Positions 38,201 to 56,502 are shown, counted from the first letter of the stretch. The stretch is DNA of 64,000 nucleotides from Ecdyonurus torrentis (GCA_949318235.1 OX439131.1:8610811-8674810), one strand, 5' to 3'. Numbers and translations: made by a program. Notes: generated from the sequence alone by a model not told the origin.

Positions 38201-40534
38201 AATTCTTGAACTTACAACCTTATAATTTACAAAGTGGCAACCAATAAGGAGTGTTAGCCACGAGGGCACAGTCAAGCTGCTGGTATAAAGTCCATGCAGT
38301 CTTGCCGCTTAATTAGCTTTGAGCTAGTACAAGTACCTAAATATGGTGTTGTTTGTCTGTGCACCAGTATCAATTAATTGACTTTGAAATGACGATGGTA
38401 TGTTATGTGTTTGCAGTGGCTGCTGACGAAGAGGGAGAGGAAGAGGTTGAAGAGAACGACCCAGATTTTCACCCAGGGTAAGTCTTATTACCAGTTTGAA
38501 AAAGTCTTGGTTCAAACCAGTTAAAATGTCTAGAATAATGTGTCACTAAAAGGCTTTTGCTTTGTCATAGAATCTAAAATATCAGAATTATCTTAGTGAT
38601 ACCAGGAAAAATTAAGTTTTAATTTTTTATTTCAAAATTCCAAAAATCTATTTTCGATTTTGTTAAGGTACTACTTTAGGATAGGAGTGAAATTTTTTTA
38701 TTGTGACTTGGAATAAGGTTAAGGCTGGTGTTCCCAAAAATGAAATCAAACAAATTTTATCTTAAAAACTTTCTTCACAGCATAGCGTCAAAGTATTGCA
38801 AATGCCCCACCCCCTAATGCTATTGAATCTATATTTGGACCCCAATTTTTACCCACTTCAAAAAAATTCAGCGGTTAAAAAAAGTCTAGCTTGTTCTTCA
38901 TGTTGATTTTTCAGATTTTTCTATAACGAATCTGCCAAGAAAAAAATTATCGCAAATTGACCCATGTTAATTTGAATAATATGTAATCGTTAATAATTTT
39001 TTTCTCCGTAAATGTCTCGTAAAAATCGTTGAAAAAGTCAAAGTCATTAAAACTTGATCTATAGAACACACTAGTATTTTTTGTTCAGAAGTTGATCAAG
39101 AAAAATTTTGCACACGGGGAGCTTGAAGTTTGCTATGTTTTACGTGTTAAAGGAGGCATATCCCAACTACTGTAATGCTAATTTGCGGAAGATTTGAATT
39201 GAGCCAAAACTTTTTGGAGTATAGAGAATTGTTCCTTGGTTCATTATGAACCTAAAAAGTGATATTAAATTAAATTTTACAACAAAATCGCTACCCTAAA
39301 GTAGTACTGTACCTTAAATACTGTACCAAGCTATAATATCCCCCCCCCCCCCCCCCAATAATTTTGCTGTTTTTATTTTTAGTTGCACTTTGCTTGCACG
39401 CTAGAGAATCCTATAAATTATTTTAAAAATTTGAAGTTAAAATGATATAAGAAGAGAATTTACAATGTTAGTCAATGCACAGAAATACGTTCAATATTAA
39501 ATTCTTTGAAACCTATCATGGGGGAGGGAGGGGGCTATAAAAATGGATGTTAGAAAATCAAAATATATTTATGGTAGGTTATTGACCTGGGGCTGCCATT
39601 AGTCACTTGAGGAACATATTTTTTACAGCAAATATTTCTGCACAATTTATACCCAGGGGTAACAAGTTTCTACTTTGACTTAAGGGAGTAGGGTACCAAC
39701 CTTATATCTCATAAACTAGAAGTGTTTTGGGTCTAAATTTGGTGTCATTGTGTAGCTAAGGGTCACACCTAGCCGTGATAAAAATTTCATGATGTTCGAC
39801 CGTCTCGAAAAAAAGAAAAATATTATTGACATTAACATTGGGCCTTATGGGCTTAAAATTTCAGAAAATCATATAAAATTAATTTACATGGTGACCCCCC
39901 AAAATTTTTATATATTTGAAATTATCTCAAGCTGAAGTATCATTTTGAAAATTTTCAGATTTTTTTGACGAGAAATGTTTGAGTTTAATGACCGACGTCG
40001 GTCCCCTACTCCCTTAAAGAGTTGTCTCTAAATTTGTAATTTTGGCATTTTCATATTATCTTCAAAGTAGAATAACATAGGCCTATATATTTGATCATCT
40101 TTGAATGTGTTTGATGTAACTAAACTTTTAAGTAACATTTTCATCTTTACTACTTGTTGAGTTTATATTTTTTGGCCGCTTAGTTTATGAGATATCAGCT
40201 GATCACCTATTTCTTAAAGTCTTTCTTGAAATCACTTCAGTTACAATGTTCCTTAGCAGCAGCTGTAATTTGTACAGACATTATATAAAATAGTTGAATT
40301 TGCATTTTGGCTGTAAAAAAATTAAATCACTTTTTCGCGACCACGCCCCCTTTCTGCCTAGAAAAAAAAAGTTCCCACCCTTTAAGAAAAGAAGAGAAAT
40401 CTTTGTCACAGGCATTCCACGTGATATTAGTGGTTTGTTTGTAATGGTTTTCACTTGTAAACACCACAAATTCAGCTTGCTCTGAAAGTGTCTGTACCTT
40501 GGTGACACTTATCTTTGTTGTTGACAGGTACTAA
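25143..40534 (+). CDS. STAG: Cohesin subunit SA / stromalin (STAG), 20 exons, 1190 aa
   Basis: HEAT-repeat subunit of nuclear cohesin that binds the RAD21 kleisin and helps load cohesin on chromatin. Exons: 25143-25309, 25855-26078, 28677-28846, 28966-29139, 29850-30054, 30299-30524, 31740-31893, 32005-32153, 34165-34387, 34508-34909, 35066-35278, 35636-35797, 35858-36064, 36154-36307, 36376-36509, 36668-36838, 36985-37193, 37345-37505, 38417-38477, 40528-40534. All GT-AG and in phase. Layout: Pro/Gln-rich N terminus, AT-hook-like RGRPRG at about 126-131, STAG domain about 245-360, stromalin conservative domain about 385-470 ([20 protein letters not shown]), then helical repeats and an acidic tail. 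Sequence is closest to arthropod SA. A 3' splice site 8 nt before the ATG implies a 5' UTR intron. The final exon adds only GY and TAA, and is the least certain part. Confidence 0.95.
26996..27238. repeat. Tandem duplication, 122-bp period
   Basis: The unit beginning CTGTATTATTAGACGCAG occurs at 26996 and again at 27118. Each copy has an internal poly-T (length differs) and an identical stretch from AGAAATTCAAACGCATATG through AATTATTTTCAT. Confidence 0.9.
27311..27940. mobile_element. hAT-like non-autonomous element, 630 bp
   Basis: The ends CAGTGGCGTAACTAC and GTTACGCCACTG are inverted. The flanks are perfect 8-bp duplications, GACCTATC (27303-27310 and 27941-27948). Near the termini are GC-rich GGGGGCCCGTCGGCTTC modules; the centre is A/T-rich. 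There is no transposase frame. Confidence 0.88.
29251..29410. mobile_element. Short AGCAAGGGC-terminus palindrome (STAG intron 4)
   Basis: About 160 bp with ends AAATATCAGCAAGGGC and GCCCTTGCTGATTTTT. The arms pair almost completely through GTTCTATGGAGAGGT and CTCTGTGCC. It shares its ends with the 20279 palindrome. Confidence 0.75.
29462..29654. mobile_element. Short derivative of the ribozyme palindrome family with a 70-nt T tract
   Basis: Ends AATTAGAAAATAGTTGGTAG then AGATTAGAGCACGTTGA, mirrored at the right. These are the same termini as the 32561-34013 palindrome. The interior is mostly about 70 T residues, and no ribozyme core remains. Confidence 0.8.
30095..30219. repeat. (TTTTC)n microsatellite
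   Basis: A CTTTT pentanucleotide array in STAG intron 5. The long open frames across it are artefacts. Confidence 0.95.
30785..30903. repeat. Dispersed repeat, inverted copy at about 60985-61090
   Basis: ATCATGACGCTATAATCCCTTT, GGGGTAAGCTAACAACA and GATAGACCTCCACAACTTCC recur on the opposite strand in the RPL35A intron (about 60985-61090) with similar order and spacing. No terminal inverted repeat is visible. It may be a SINE or part of a longer element. Confidence 0.6.
30907..31290. mobile_element. Harbinger-like CpG-rich foldback MITE (STAG intron 6)
   Basis: A 384-bp palindrome with ends AGTATCATTCACATGACGCG and complement, flanked by TTA (30904-30906 and 31291-31293). The interior repeats GACGCGTC/GACGCGCGTC many times, far richer in CpG than its surroundings. 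A 3-bp TTA/TAA duplication is the PIF/Harbinger signature. Confidence 0.75.
31560..31701. repeat. AT-rich palindromic stretch and (TA)n
   Basis: Alternating AATTAATATATATTAATT blocks are followed by a pure TA tract (about 31645-31701) that ends about 40 bp before STAG exon 7. Confidence 0.9.
32817..32861 (-). ncRNA. Type I hammerhead ribozyme, left arm
   Basis: Mirror image of the right-arm motif. Read on the minus strand: stem I GCCTTA, core CTGATGA, stem II GTCC/GGAC, core GAAA, self-complementary ACCGGT stem III, cleavage triplet GTC, and stem I TAAGGC. All conserved core bases are present. It is antisense to STAG. Confidence 0.88.
32925..32985 (-). promoter_or_regulatory. Leftward Pol II-type promoter of the ribozyme element
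   Basis: On the minus strand, CCAAT (in GGTTAACCAATCAGCGCGG-like context), then TATAAAAACGCGG, then CTCAGTCAGTTAG precede the left hammerhead. It is the mirrored copy of the right-arm promoter. Transcription would run toward STAG exon 8, antisense to STAG. Confidence 0.6.
33592..33666 (+). promoter_or_regulatory. Rightward Pol II-type promoter of the ribozyme element
   Basis: CCAAT at 33592-33596, TATAAAA at 33625-33631, and overlapping arthropod-type initiator matches TCAGT at 33658-33662 and 33662-33666. The spacing is suitable for Pol II. The hammerhead follows about 55 nt after the initiator. Transcription would run in the STAG sense direction. Confidence 0.62.
33716..33760 (+). ncRNA. 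Type I hammerhead ribozyme, right arm
   Basis: Stem I 5' strand GCCTTA (33716-33721), core CTGATGA (33722-33728), stem II GTCC (33729-33732) closed on GGAC (33741-33744) by an 8-nt loop, core GAAA (33745-33748), then ACCGGT (33748-33753) as a self-complementary stem III. Predicted cleavage is after C33754 of the GTC triplet; the stem I 3' strand TAAGGC (33755-33760) pairs perfectly with the 5' strand. All invariant hammerhead bases are present. A loopless palindromic stem III is typical of Penelope/retrozyme ribozymes, which tend to act as dimers. Confidence 0.92.
35352..35447. repeat. (CT)n microsatellite
   Basis: About 90 bp of CT dinucleotides in STAG intron 11, about 70 bp past the 5' splice site. 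Confidence 0.95.
37703..37770 (+). repeat. tRNA-derived SINE fragment
   Basis: The segment CACAGTGTTATGCATGCTGG, TTTGATGTGCGAGAGACTAC and AAGTTTGCTTCTCAGAGGG aligns by eye with the SINE head at 12049-12148. Confidence 0.5.
37781..37964. mobile_element. Palindromic MITE with TGCTTACCC ends (STAG intron 18)
   Basis: The left TGCTTACCCAATGAAGTAAA and the following CTACACTTTACAA(A)TTTTGTTC are mirrored at the right, ending GGGTAAGCA. About 184 bp long. The target duplication is not clear. Confidence 0.7.
38152..38199. repeat. Poly-T tract
   Basis: About 47 consecutive T residues in STAG intron 18, preceded by TTTAGTTTAGG. Possibly the tail of a minus-strand retroposon, but no body was recognised. 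Confidence 0.9.
38667..39313. mobile_element. TTAA-type MITE (GGTACTACTTTAGG family)
   Basis: A 647-bp element in STAG intron 19 flanked by TTAA (38663-38666, 39314-39317). The left end is GGTACTACTTTAGGATAG; the right end complement is GGTACAGTACTACTTTAGGG, offset by a 5-bp GTACA duplication. No coding frame. Confidence 0.75.
39684..40013. mobile_element. TTAA-type MITE (GGGAGTAGGG family)
   Basis: A 330-bp element flanked by TTAA (39680-39683, 40014-40017) with termini GGGAGTAGGG(T/G)ACC. Its interior is similar in diverged form to 49311-49560 (shared GATAAAAAT, CTTATGGG and GGTGACCCC blocks). Confidence 0.82.
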
Positions 40535-40946
40535 AGGCCCACACTGGTACAGAAGATTCCATCTGTTATACAAGTCCAACACAGTGTTAGTTTGGTATGT
40601 TTTTCTTCTTACATTATCATCTATACTCTCATCAAATCAATGCTAGATTAGTTTTTGTACATATGTGTGTTCCTCACAATTAACATTCATCAATATATCA
40701 GTAATGGATATGAAATTAGCAACAACAAAAATTCATTGTTAGCATTTAGATGTAACTTTTTAGTTTAACACTTTTTTTTTTTTTAATGCAAGGTGGTTTT
40801 ACCTAGAATAATAATAATAATTGTATTTATTTCATATATTTAATTATATATTGGTGTATTTCTATAATATTATATAATATAATTTTCTCTCTATGTTTTA
40901 ATTTTATGTATTGTTAATAAGATGTTCTTAAATCAGACTATAACTC

Positions 40947-40952
40947 AATAAA
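40947..40952 (+). terminator. Candidate STAG polyadenylation signal
   Basis: AATAAA about 410 nt after the predicted STAG stop. It is one of several A/T-rich hexamers, so the assignment is tentative. Confidence 0.35.
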
Positions 40953-41710
40953 TTAAGTGAAAATGCAAATCTATTCTTTGCCTCATTAAAGACTACGTGA
41001 GTGATTTTTAATTTTAAGTTAGTTTAAAACTAAATTGATTAACCTACCTAATTTCACCCAAAGCTAATTAATCAATTAATTAATTGCTAGTGCTGCAAAA
41101 AAATATAATAATAATAATGAAATGAAATATGGATAAAAATATTATTTGTTATCCAAATTTGTATCCAGGTTATTAGATTCAGATCATTGTTATCCATTTT
41201 TAGATCCAGTTCAGTGAAATCTGTTTCAAATTTTGGACAAGTGGGTAAATACGCGGACTTGATCCGAGCTGATTTCTGCAGGCCTCCACCAGGATTTATT
41301 ATAATTATTATTATGTTCTTATTATCCTGACTTAATTGGTCTGTTTGTTATTCTGAAAATGTAAAAATTTATCTGGATGGATTTTGACAGAACTTGTGCA
41401 TGCCATGTACAAAGTACATTATACATTATTTCTGCTTTAAGTTGTAGTAGCAATTTCTATAAGCATTCAATTTTTTTTATACAAAATTAATTTATATAGA
41501 TCATGGAGCTACAATCTTGACATAATTAGATAGGTAAGATTTACCATAAATAAAAAAGAAACCGAGAATTTCAGTCAGATCAATGCATAGAACATCTTGT
41601 ATTATTCAAATTTGTGTTTGTGCATTCCGTTTACTTATAAGCTAAATAATTACACTATTGCGTGTTTCAAATTTTTTCCCCCACATATTATGTTATTCTA
41701 CTACTGTACC

Positions 41711-41886
41711 AAGATACTACATACAAGATAGCAACGCCAACTGGTTCCGTGTTAATTTTAGCGCAGTTGTGATTGGTCTATTTTGATCACGTGACCTTCA
41801 ACTCGGGCGCTGATTGGCTTAGACGCTCATTTTGAATTTTTGCCCAAATTGGTATAGCGTGTCCTTATCTTGTATGTAGTATCTTG
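41711..41886. mobile_element. AAGATACTACATACAAGATA-terminus MITE, copy 2
   Basis: A 176-bp element flanked by perfect 8-bp ACTGTACC duplications (41703-41710 and 41887-41894). It is the reverse-oriented relative of 24115-24295, sharing the ends and the GATCACGTGACC and CTGATTGGCTTAG interior motifs. Confidence 0.87.
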
Positions 41887-41942
41887 ACTGTACCTTTATC
41901 ATGGCCCCATCAAGGCATAGTCTTAAATACAGAACTACAGAA

Positions 41943-43017
41943 CATATCGACAAAATCAAATAGTAACCTCGTATCTTAGATTTTGATGTTTTCAAGTTTA
42001 CAGTAGCACTGTAGCTCAGAAAAAAATTACAAAAAATTAACTTTTATTTTATCCTAAGGCACATGTATTGCACATTACTTCAGCTCAGTTTCAAACTTTG
42101 CCAACTGGTGGTGTCTTTGTAATTAACTAATTAGTAACAAAAAACGACTTTTTTTGTGTAATTTTGAAAACAATGATTTGAAAAGTGCATTTCCTCTGAA
42201 AGTACATGAGATAAAAATTTCAAATTCAAACAACCAATAAAGGAAATATTGATTATTCATGCCATGCATACAAAAAAAAATTGCAACCAACCCCTTTGCC
42301 AAAAAATGCAAAAAACGTAACTTTGTAACTACAAGGATTTTAAAGCTGAAAATCACTTTAGGGGTAGAATTGTGTATTGGTAATATGAAACCATTCAAAT
42401 TATTTTGTTCAGTTATTTGTGCGAGAAAATATATATTTATTTAAAAAGTATATGTACTCCGGGTTGCATTTTACAGGCTGATTGTGCTGCGCGCTGCATT
42501 TATTAGGCGCTCTCAAGAATTTTAAATCATAATTTGGGGTTATTTTAAGGTTATTTCAATTAAAGTATTAAATCATTTTACCAATACAAATTTATGGCTC
42601 TAAACTGATTTTCAGCTTCTAAACCTTTGTAGTTTCAAAGTTACGTTTTTTGCATATTTTGGCAAAGGGGTTGGTTGCAATTTTTTTTGTATGCATGGCA
42701 TGAATAATCAATATTTCCTTTATTGGTTGTTTGAGTTTGAAATTTTTATATCATGTACTTTCAGAGGAAATGCACTTTTCAAATCATTGCTTTCAAAATT
42801 ACACAAAAAAAGTCGTTTTTTGTTACTGATTAGTTAATTACAAAGACACCATCAGCTGGCAAAATTTGAAACTGAGCTGAAGTAATGTGCAATACATGTG
42901 CTTTAGGATAAAATAAAAGTTAATTTTTTGTAATTTTTTTCTGAGCTACAGTGCTACTGTAAACTTGAAAACATCAAAATCTAAGATACGAGGTTACTAT
43001 TTGATTTTGTCGATATG
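41943..43017. mobile_element. 1.1 kb foldback palindrome between STAG and cry2
   Basis: CATATCGACAAAATCAAATA at 41943 is mirrored at 43017. The arms are about 500 bp with few differences (mirrored frames at 42123-42398 and the 42600-42800 region). The GC-rich loop contains GTGCTGCGCGCTGC. No transposase is present. Confidence 0.85.
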
Positions 43018-44184
43018 CAACTACTACAGGCTGGTTGTTACAATCATATCTATCATGCACTTCCCAAATGCTGTGTGGCATAGTAACATGCATTGTGCAA
43101 TGTGGTATGCTCCCACAATTCATTTATACACTAACAATTAGCAGAGGCCTGAAATTTATACTCTTTAATGTAAAAGTTACGACTATTCTTTCCATTATCA
43201 CTATACTATATCAACATTAATGAGCATTCCTTGTAAAAGATAATACGTAATTTTTCTAGGTAAAGCACATAAAAATAATTAAACGGACACTCATTTTCTG
43301 GCGCCATTTTATTTGACACCTGATTTGTAGTATCTCTCTAAACTTGGGTTGAATGGAGAGGCTCTGTATCTGATTTTGCCGAAAAAAATAAGTAAATAAA
43401 TAAAGCATGAGTTTACATTACTATTTTAAGACAATGAAACAAAGTTATGTTTTTCAAACACCATTTTATTGTAGTACAGGGTACTTAAATTACTTAAATT
43501 TAATATTATGAATTGAATAATAAAGTAATAACTGTTTTGAGGCTGACTATAAGCGATTTTGCATACATCTGCCTCCGTTTGGACATACTGCCCATGCGTA
43601 GTAAGTCGAAACAGAAGCAGATGTGAATGATATTGCTTAAAGTCAGTCTGAAAAACAGTTGTTCCTTTATTAGTCAATAACAGTGTATTCGTCAACAACA
43701 GAGTTTATAATACAGACTACAAAAGCTTATACAGTATATTTATATAAAATATTATCTCAAGTAATACTTATGTAATAAATAATTTAATTACGTGCACACT
43801 AAAATGAAATGTAAATGATTTTATTTTAAAATCTTTTTATTGATTTTAAGGCAAATATTGTTTATGTGAGTCATTATTATTATTTTTTTTTTTTAATTTT
43901 TTTTTTTATAAAACCTTTTTTTTTATGTGATTGTTCCTTCATTATAAAAATAGGATTTTTTTTTTTTTTAATAAAAATAAGCAATGGTAAAAAGTATGAA
44001 TTTGTATGCTAAGGTAATGAATACCACAAGTAAATTTAGTAGCAATGACAGCAGTCAGAATTCCTAATCAGTTGATTCCAGGAATTTTATTTTATTATTG
44101 GTAATGATTTTTTTTTCTTCTTTTTTTCCATGTTATATATTTAACTGCACAAAGATGCATCATATGATAATAAATTTTTAAACG

Positions 44185-44270
44185 TTCATATTTTTCATAG
44201 TACAGAATTTTGTTGTTCCAGACAAACTTTAAAAGTGTTCAACTATCCACTAAAAACTAAACAGTTAATT

Positions 44271-44316
<46 letters not shown>

Positions 44317-45780
44317 ATAGGTCCTATATAAATTTTAATGTTCATATTTTTTGTAATACAGAATTTTTTGTTGTGCCAGCCAAACTATAAAAGTGGCGAA
44401 TTATCCACACAAAACTAAATAGAAAATGAATTTTTTTTTCACCATAACAGACATAAAAAAAAGGTAATTATACAAAACAGTAATATTAAAACAAACATCA
44501 AAATCAAATACAATGATTGCACATGCAATAACTGATATAATATGGGTTGGTGGAACAAAAATGAAGGCAAGGCATTATAAAGAATACCACTTACACATAT
44601 GGGGATATGTGCCGCACAATGATTATATGGTGCCGCCAACATTTTGGATTAGCAAGTACAATGTGTTGTCATATAAAAATGCTGATTTTCACTTAATACT
44701 TTTAAATGTTCGTATTTGTCGTAGTACAAAATTTTTTGTTGTGCCAGCCAAACTATAAAAGTGTCAAAGTAACCACACACAAAAACTAACCAGAAAATGA
44801 TTTCTTTTTAATATATTAAAATGTTAAATTTATCATATTATAGAATTTTTTGTTGTGCCAGCCAAACTAAAAAAGTTCCTAATTTTCAACTAACAATTAA
44901 ACAGAAATTGACATTTTTTTTTTAATAAATTTAAATATTAATGTTTGTTGTAGTACAAAATTTTGTTGTTGTGCCAGCCAAACTTAAAGTGTCAAATCAT
45001 CCACTAAAAACTAAACAGAAAATGACTTTTTTTTTCTTTTTTTTTTAAATAAATTTAAATGTTTTCATTTGTTTATGTAGTACACATTTTGTTGTTGTGC
45101 CAGCCAAACTTAAAGTGTCGAATCATCCACTAAAAACTAAACAGAAAATGACTTTTTTTTTTTTTTTTTTTTTTTTTAATAAATTTAAATGTTTAAATTT
45201 GTTGTAGTACAATTTTTTTTTTTGTGCCAGCCAAACTATAAATGTGTCGAAATTTCCACTAAAAACTAAACAGACAAGAACGTCTTGAAAATAATAAAAA
45301 TAAACTTTCATATTTGTCATATAGTGAAAAAAATTTGTTGTACCAGCCAAACTATAAAATTGAGAAATAATCCACTAAAATTAAAGACTTTTTTTTATAT
45401 CCCCTAAAAGTGATCAGAATAATAGGTCTTGTTTTTAAAAAAAAAAAAAAAATTAAATGTTGGTATTTGTCGCAGTACATAATCTTGTTGTGCCAGCCAA
45501 ACTATAAAAGTGTGGAATGATCCACTAAAACTGAGCAGATAAGGACTTTTTAAATAATAAAATTAAACGTTCGTATTTGTCAAAGTACAGAATCTTGATG
45601 TTGTGCCAGCCAAACTATAAAAGTGTGGAATGATCCACTAAAAACTGAACAAACAAGGACTTAATAATAATAAATTGAATGTTTATATTTGTATTTTGTT
45701 ATAGTACAAATTTTTTTTGTGCCAGCCAAACTATAAAATTGAGGAATTATCCACTAGAAACTGAGCACTTTTATTGTGTT
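44185..45780. repeat. Minisatellite array abutting the cry2 3' end
   Basis: About eleven copies of a unit centred on TTGTGCCAGCCAAACTATAA, then AAGTGTNGAATNATCCACTA, AAAACTAAACAG, a T- or A-rich spacer and ATTTGTTGTAGTACA. Unit spacing is mostly 115-150 bp because of poly-T length differences. A unique 280-bp stretch (about 44430-44700) interrupts it between early copies. The last copy runs to about 45780, only about 33 bp from the cry2 stop, and contains the cry2 AATAAA. Confidence 0.88.
45770..45775 (-). terminator. Candidate cry2 polyadenylation signal
   Basis: On the minus strand an AATAAA hexamer lies 37 nt after the cry2 TAA, inside the last minisatellite unit. It would give a very short 3' UTR; use of signals deeper in the array is possible. 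Confidence 0.45.
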
Positions 45781-45812
45781 TTTTTTTTTTCTGTGAGAGA
45801 AGACGCACGTGA

Positions 45813-52829
<7,017 letters not shown>

Positions 52830-53090
52830 AATTTAATTTTTTATCCTTTGTTATTATTAATAATTGAATAAGTAGTCATTTTTATAATATCAAAAACCAA
52901 ATCAGTATGTAAATATGTATTACTTCTTAAATATATTATATATTTGAAAAATAGCACACACAAAAATTAAATGATTTGTATAATATAGAATTTGATGCGT
53001 ACTTTGTGGTACGAGATAAACTTTGTGTCACTCTCAAAATAATATAGAGAGTTTTGGATGATGAAAACACCGCACCACCACACCGTATTC

Positions 53091-53223
53091 AACGTGACTT
53101 GGTACCATATATGACGTCACGTTGTTCTCATTGGTTGAGAATGATCACGTGGTATATTGGTCACGTTGCAGAGAGCGAGGCGTATAGGGCCCCGTGCTCC
53201 TCGGCTCAGCGCCAAAGCACGTG
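53091..53223 (-). promoter_or_regulatory. E-box/CRE cluster upstream of cry2
   Basis: Within 133 bp lie two canonical CACGTG E-boxes (53146-53151, 53218-53223), three CACGTT-type E-prime boxes (AACGTG 53091-53096; CACGTT 53118-53123 and 53162-53167) and one full CRE, TGACGTCA (53112-53119). The cluster is 262-394 bp upstream of the cry2 ATG and GC-richer than its flanks. CLOCK:CYCLE binds CACGTG to drive cry2 in insects and cry in vertebrates, so this is the expected site of clock feedback. The transcription start itself is not identified. Confidence 0.72.
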
Positions 53224-53445
53224 TACCCACCCGGTCTTTTGTATGTTATTTATTTGTACCAATAACTTCCCAGATCCTACATAACAAAAGTATAAAACTT
53301 AATCGTATTAATAGAAACCTAATTTTTTTTTTTCTATATCATTCAAGCAGCACCATGAAATTTTACATTTATTATATATATACGCAATAATTATGCCATT
53401 TGAATTACTTTATGAGATTTTCTTTATACAATACATGGGTGACTG

Positions 53446-53581
<136 letters not shown>

Positions 53582-55964
53582 TTGAAAATTGTTCATTAAT
53601 ATGAGAATGTTATATAAGTCACAAAAAAGATGATCGATAATTATAAATCAATAAGTTATAGGCAGTTTTCTTTGTATTGTAATATTACAATGAAAACTGC
53701 ATATAGCTTATATTGATACTGATTCTATTTATAACTTTTAATTTTGTAAGTTAACCACATAATTTCTGAATTACATTTCGTTGCTGACGCACAAGATTTT
53801 GTTAAAAAAAAAACATACGTAATAATAATATAATAAAAAAATATATATTAGAGCACCTATTAGAGCACCTTGTAGATATGCAACTTTTCATACTTTCGTG
53901 TATTGCAAGGTTGCATAAATTTTAATCTACATGGGTAAAGCGAGGGAAGTATAATTAAATCAATTATACCATACAATGATAATTGATAAATATATTATTA
54001 ATGATTGAATAAATTATTTATCAAATGATTGGGTTAAAATTATAGAGAATATATAATGACTATTAATGACTAACTTGATTTTTCATTTTATTTCTCACCG
54101 TATAATGTCAATTGTCGAAACATCCAAATGCAAATGAAAACAAGGTGCATGCAGCCAAAGTTTTTATACTTCTAGAAAATTACGTAATCAATCTCAATTC
54201 GTTGTATAACGCATTGCTTATATAACAAAATGCAAATAATAAAACAAGCGATTCACACTATGATAATAATGTCATTAATACCTGTTTCAGGTTAATATTT
54301 ACCTATGTTGTAATTAACATAATTCATATCATTTACGTACTTTATTGTCTTTGTCATTAGTTGTTACTTTTTGTAAAAATTATAATTATATTACTTGTTA
54401 ATTTCGAATCCTATAAATTAAACTCGCCTCTATTATCAAAGTTTTGTTGTTGTTGTTGTTACTGGGAATGTCAAAAGATTTTATATTGTTCAAAATGTTG
54501 ACGCCGCACTTTTCTTTTTCTTTTTATATAATATTAAATAATTTTTAATTTTATATCGCAGTATAAAACAAAGCTTTTTGATGCTATATAGTCATATGAC
54601 CAGTCTAAAAAATGTTGAGCTACGATATCTACATAATATGTTTGTTTTTATATATTATGTTATTTATTGACGAAGCAGTTTTTTCTGATATAGGTGTGAG
54701 ATCACTATGGTGTATAGGCATTTTGCCTTTTTCTCATCACCCGTTGGGTTACTCGTTGTTTTTTGTATTTTTTTTTGTATGTACTATTCACAATCTTAAG
54801 CCCAATAAAGAACTATTATTATTATTATTATTAAAATACTTTTTTCCCAAATAAAACAAAAGCGCAGTTCTAAAATGTATAGCTGAAAACACAAAATGTG
54901 TGCCCACTGCGCACTGTGATCTGTTTATTTGATTAAAATTTTACATTTTACAATGTAAAACTTCAACACATTAACACATTTGAATCCTGATCGAAATTCA
55001 AATGGAAACATCCCCGCAGTATATTGATTCAAGTAAATGCTTTTCACAAAATTTAAACCAGTTTTTTTTATATAATATAATATAATTATATATATATATA
55101 TATATTATATATATAAAATTTATCATTGTCATGATGCCAATGCTTTTTTTTTTTACATGTATAATTTCAGAATGCAGGTGTGTTGATGCACGACAAAAAT
55201 TATTTATTTTAATATCATATGAATTTGTTTTAATAGTATTTAAATTCTTATATTTTCCAACATCAAATTTTATGCTCAAAGGAGGTTAAAGTGCGAGGGA
55301 AAAGCTTATAAAAGGGCCCCAAGCTTTCTTAGCATTTATTATTATTATTTAAAAAAAAAAAAAAACTACTGCAACGAGGCCGGAAATATTTAAATCGGGC
55401 ATAAAAGTCAAATTTTTACATGTTGTGAACTATTAAAAAAATAAATACAGGGTGTATAAAAAGCGGCACGATTTTAAATGCCTAAAATTTTTTAAAGATT
55501 TAATTTTTCTCTAGCGTGTAATATATGACATTAAAGCCTAAATCTTGATATTTTTTAAAATATTTATGAAATTTAAGTGCATCAAGTGGTTTGCGAGCTA
55601 AAGAAGAAAATGTAAAAAAATGAGTGATTTTCAAAAAAGGCCACTTTTTTTGCTGTAGCTGTTCAAGTTCAATTTTTGGTGCTTTTTTGGTGCTTTTATT
55701 TTTAGCTCTTTAAAGGTCACCTGAGGTCAAATAAGTGCCCTAACTCTTTGCTAATGTCCTAAAATTATTAAAAGTTAGCTACAGTTGACCTCGGGCAAAA
55801 AGGAAATAATCAAATGAGTAGAACAAAAATCATGATTTTAAAGCAAATGGGCCACTTGGAATAAATTGTTTTTGATTGTTGCAACGTGCAGGTGAAAACG
55901 ATTTTTCTATAAGAAATGCATTAAGAATATTTCAAAAAGTTCGTTCATTGCAAGTGGTCCATTC

Positions 55965-56005
<41 letters not shown>
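55965..56005. repeat. Poly-T tract
   Basis: About 38 T residues following ATTCG. Confidence 0.9.
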
Positions 56006-56391
56006 CTAATTAATGTTTAAATTCTAATGAAATTTTAAATCCTTTATTCATTTCCCCAAATATTAAAGGGTGTGCTGACAAGTGAGGAGTGACCTGCAAT
56101 TTTATCACATAATTTTCACTTTCTGTCTCTCTCCAAAAAATGAGTATTGAGAAATGCTTATGAATTTCAATGGCACTACAGCATTAACTGCATAATCTTA
56201 ACTAATTTTTGTTGTTTTGTATCAACTCGCATTAAAATTATTCCTATAAAATTCAACAAAAACTTTAAAGGAAAAAGATAAGTGGAAAAAGAAGCGAATC
56301 AATGATAACGATTCAAACTTCGAAAACACTTAAATATCTAATACAAGGTTTTCATATCCGAGTGACAAATATTACAATCATTTGAAATTAG

Positions 56392-56422
<31 letters not shown>

Positions 56423-56502
56423 TATATTTTCTAAGAAATTAAAAATTAAATGACATTAATTCACTATAACTACTAATCAGTAACTGTTACTAAGTTAACA
56501 AT

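Noticed and set aside
44513..44758. 81-codon frame within the minisatellite interruption
   Set aside because: It has some non-repetitive sequence but no recognisable domain, and its end overlaps repeat units; support is insufficient for a gene call.
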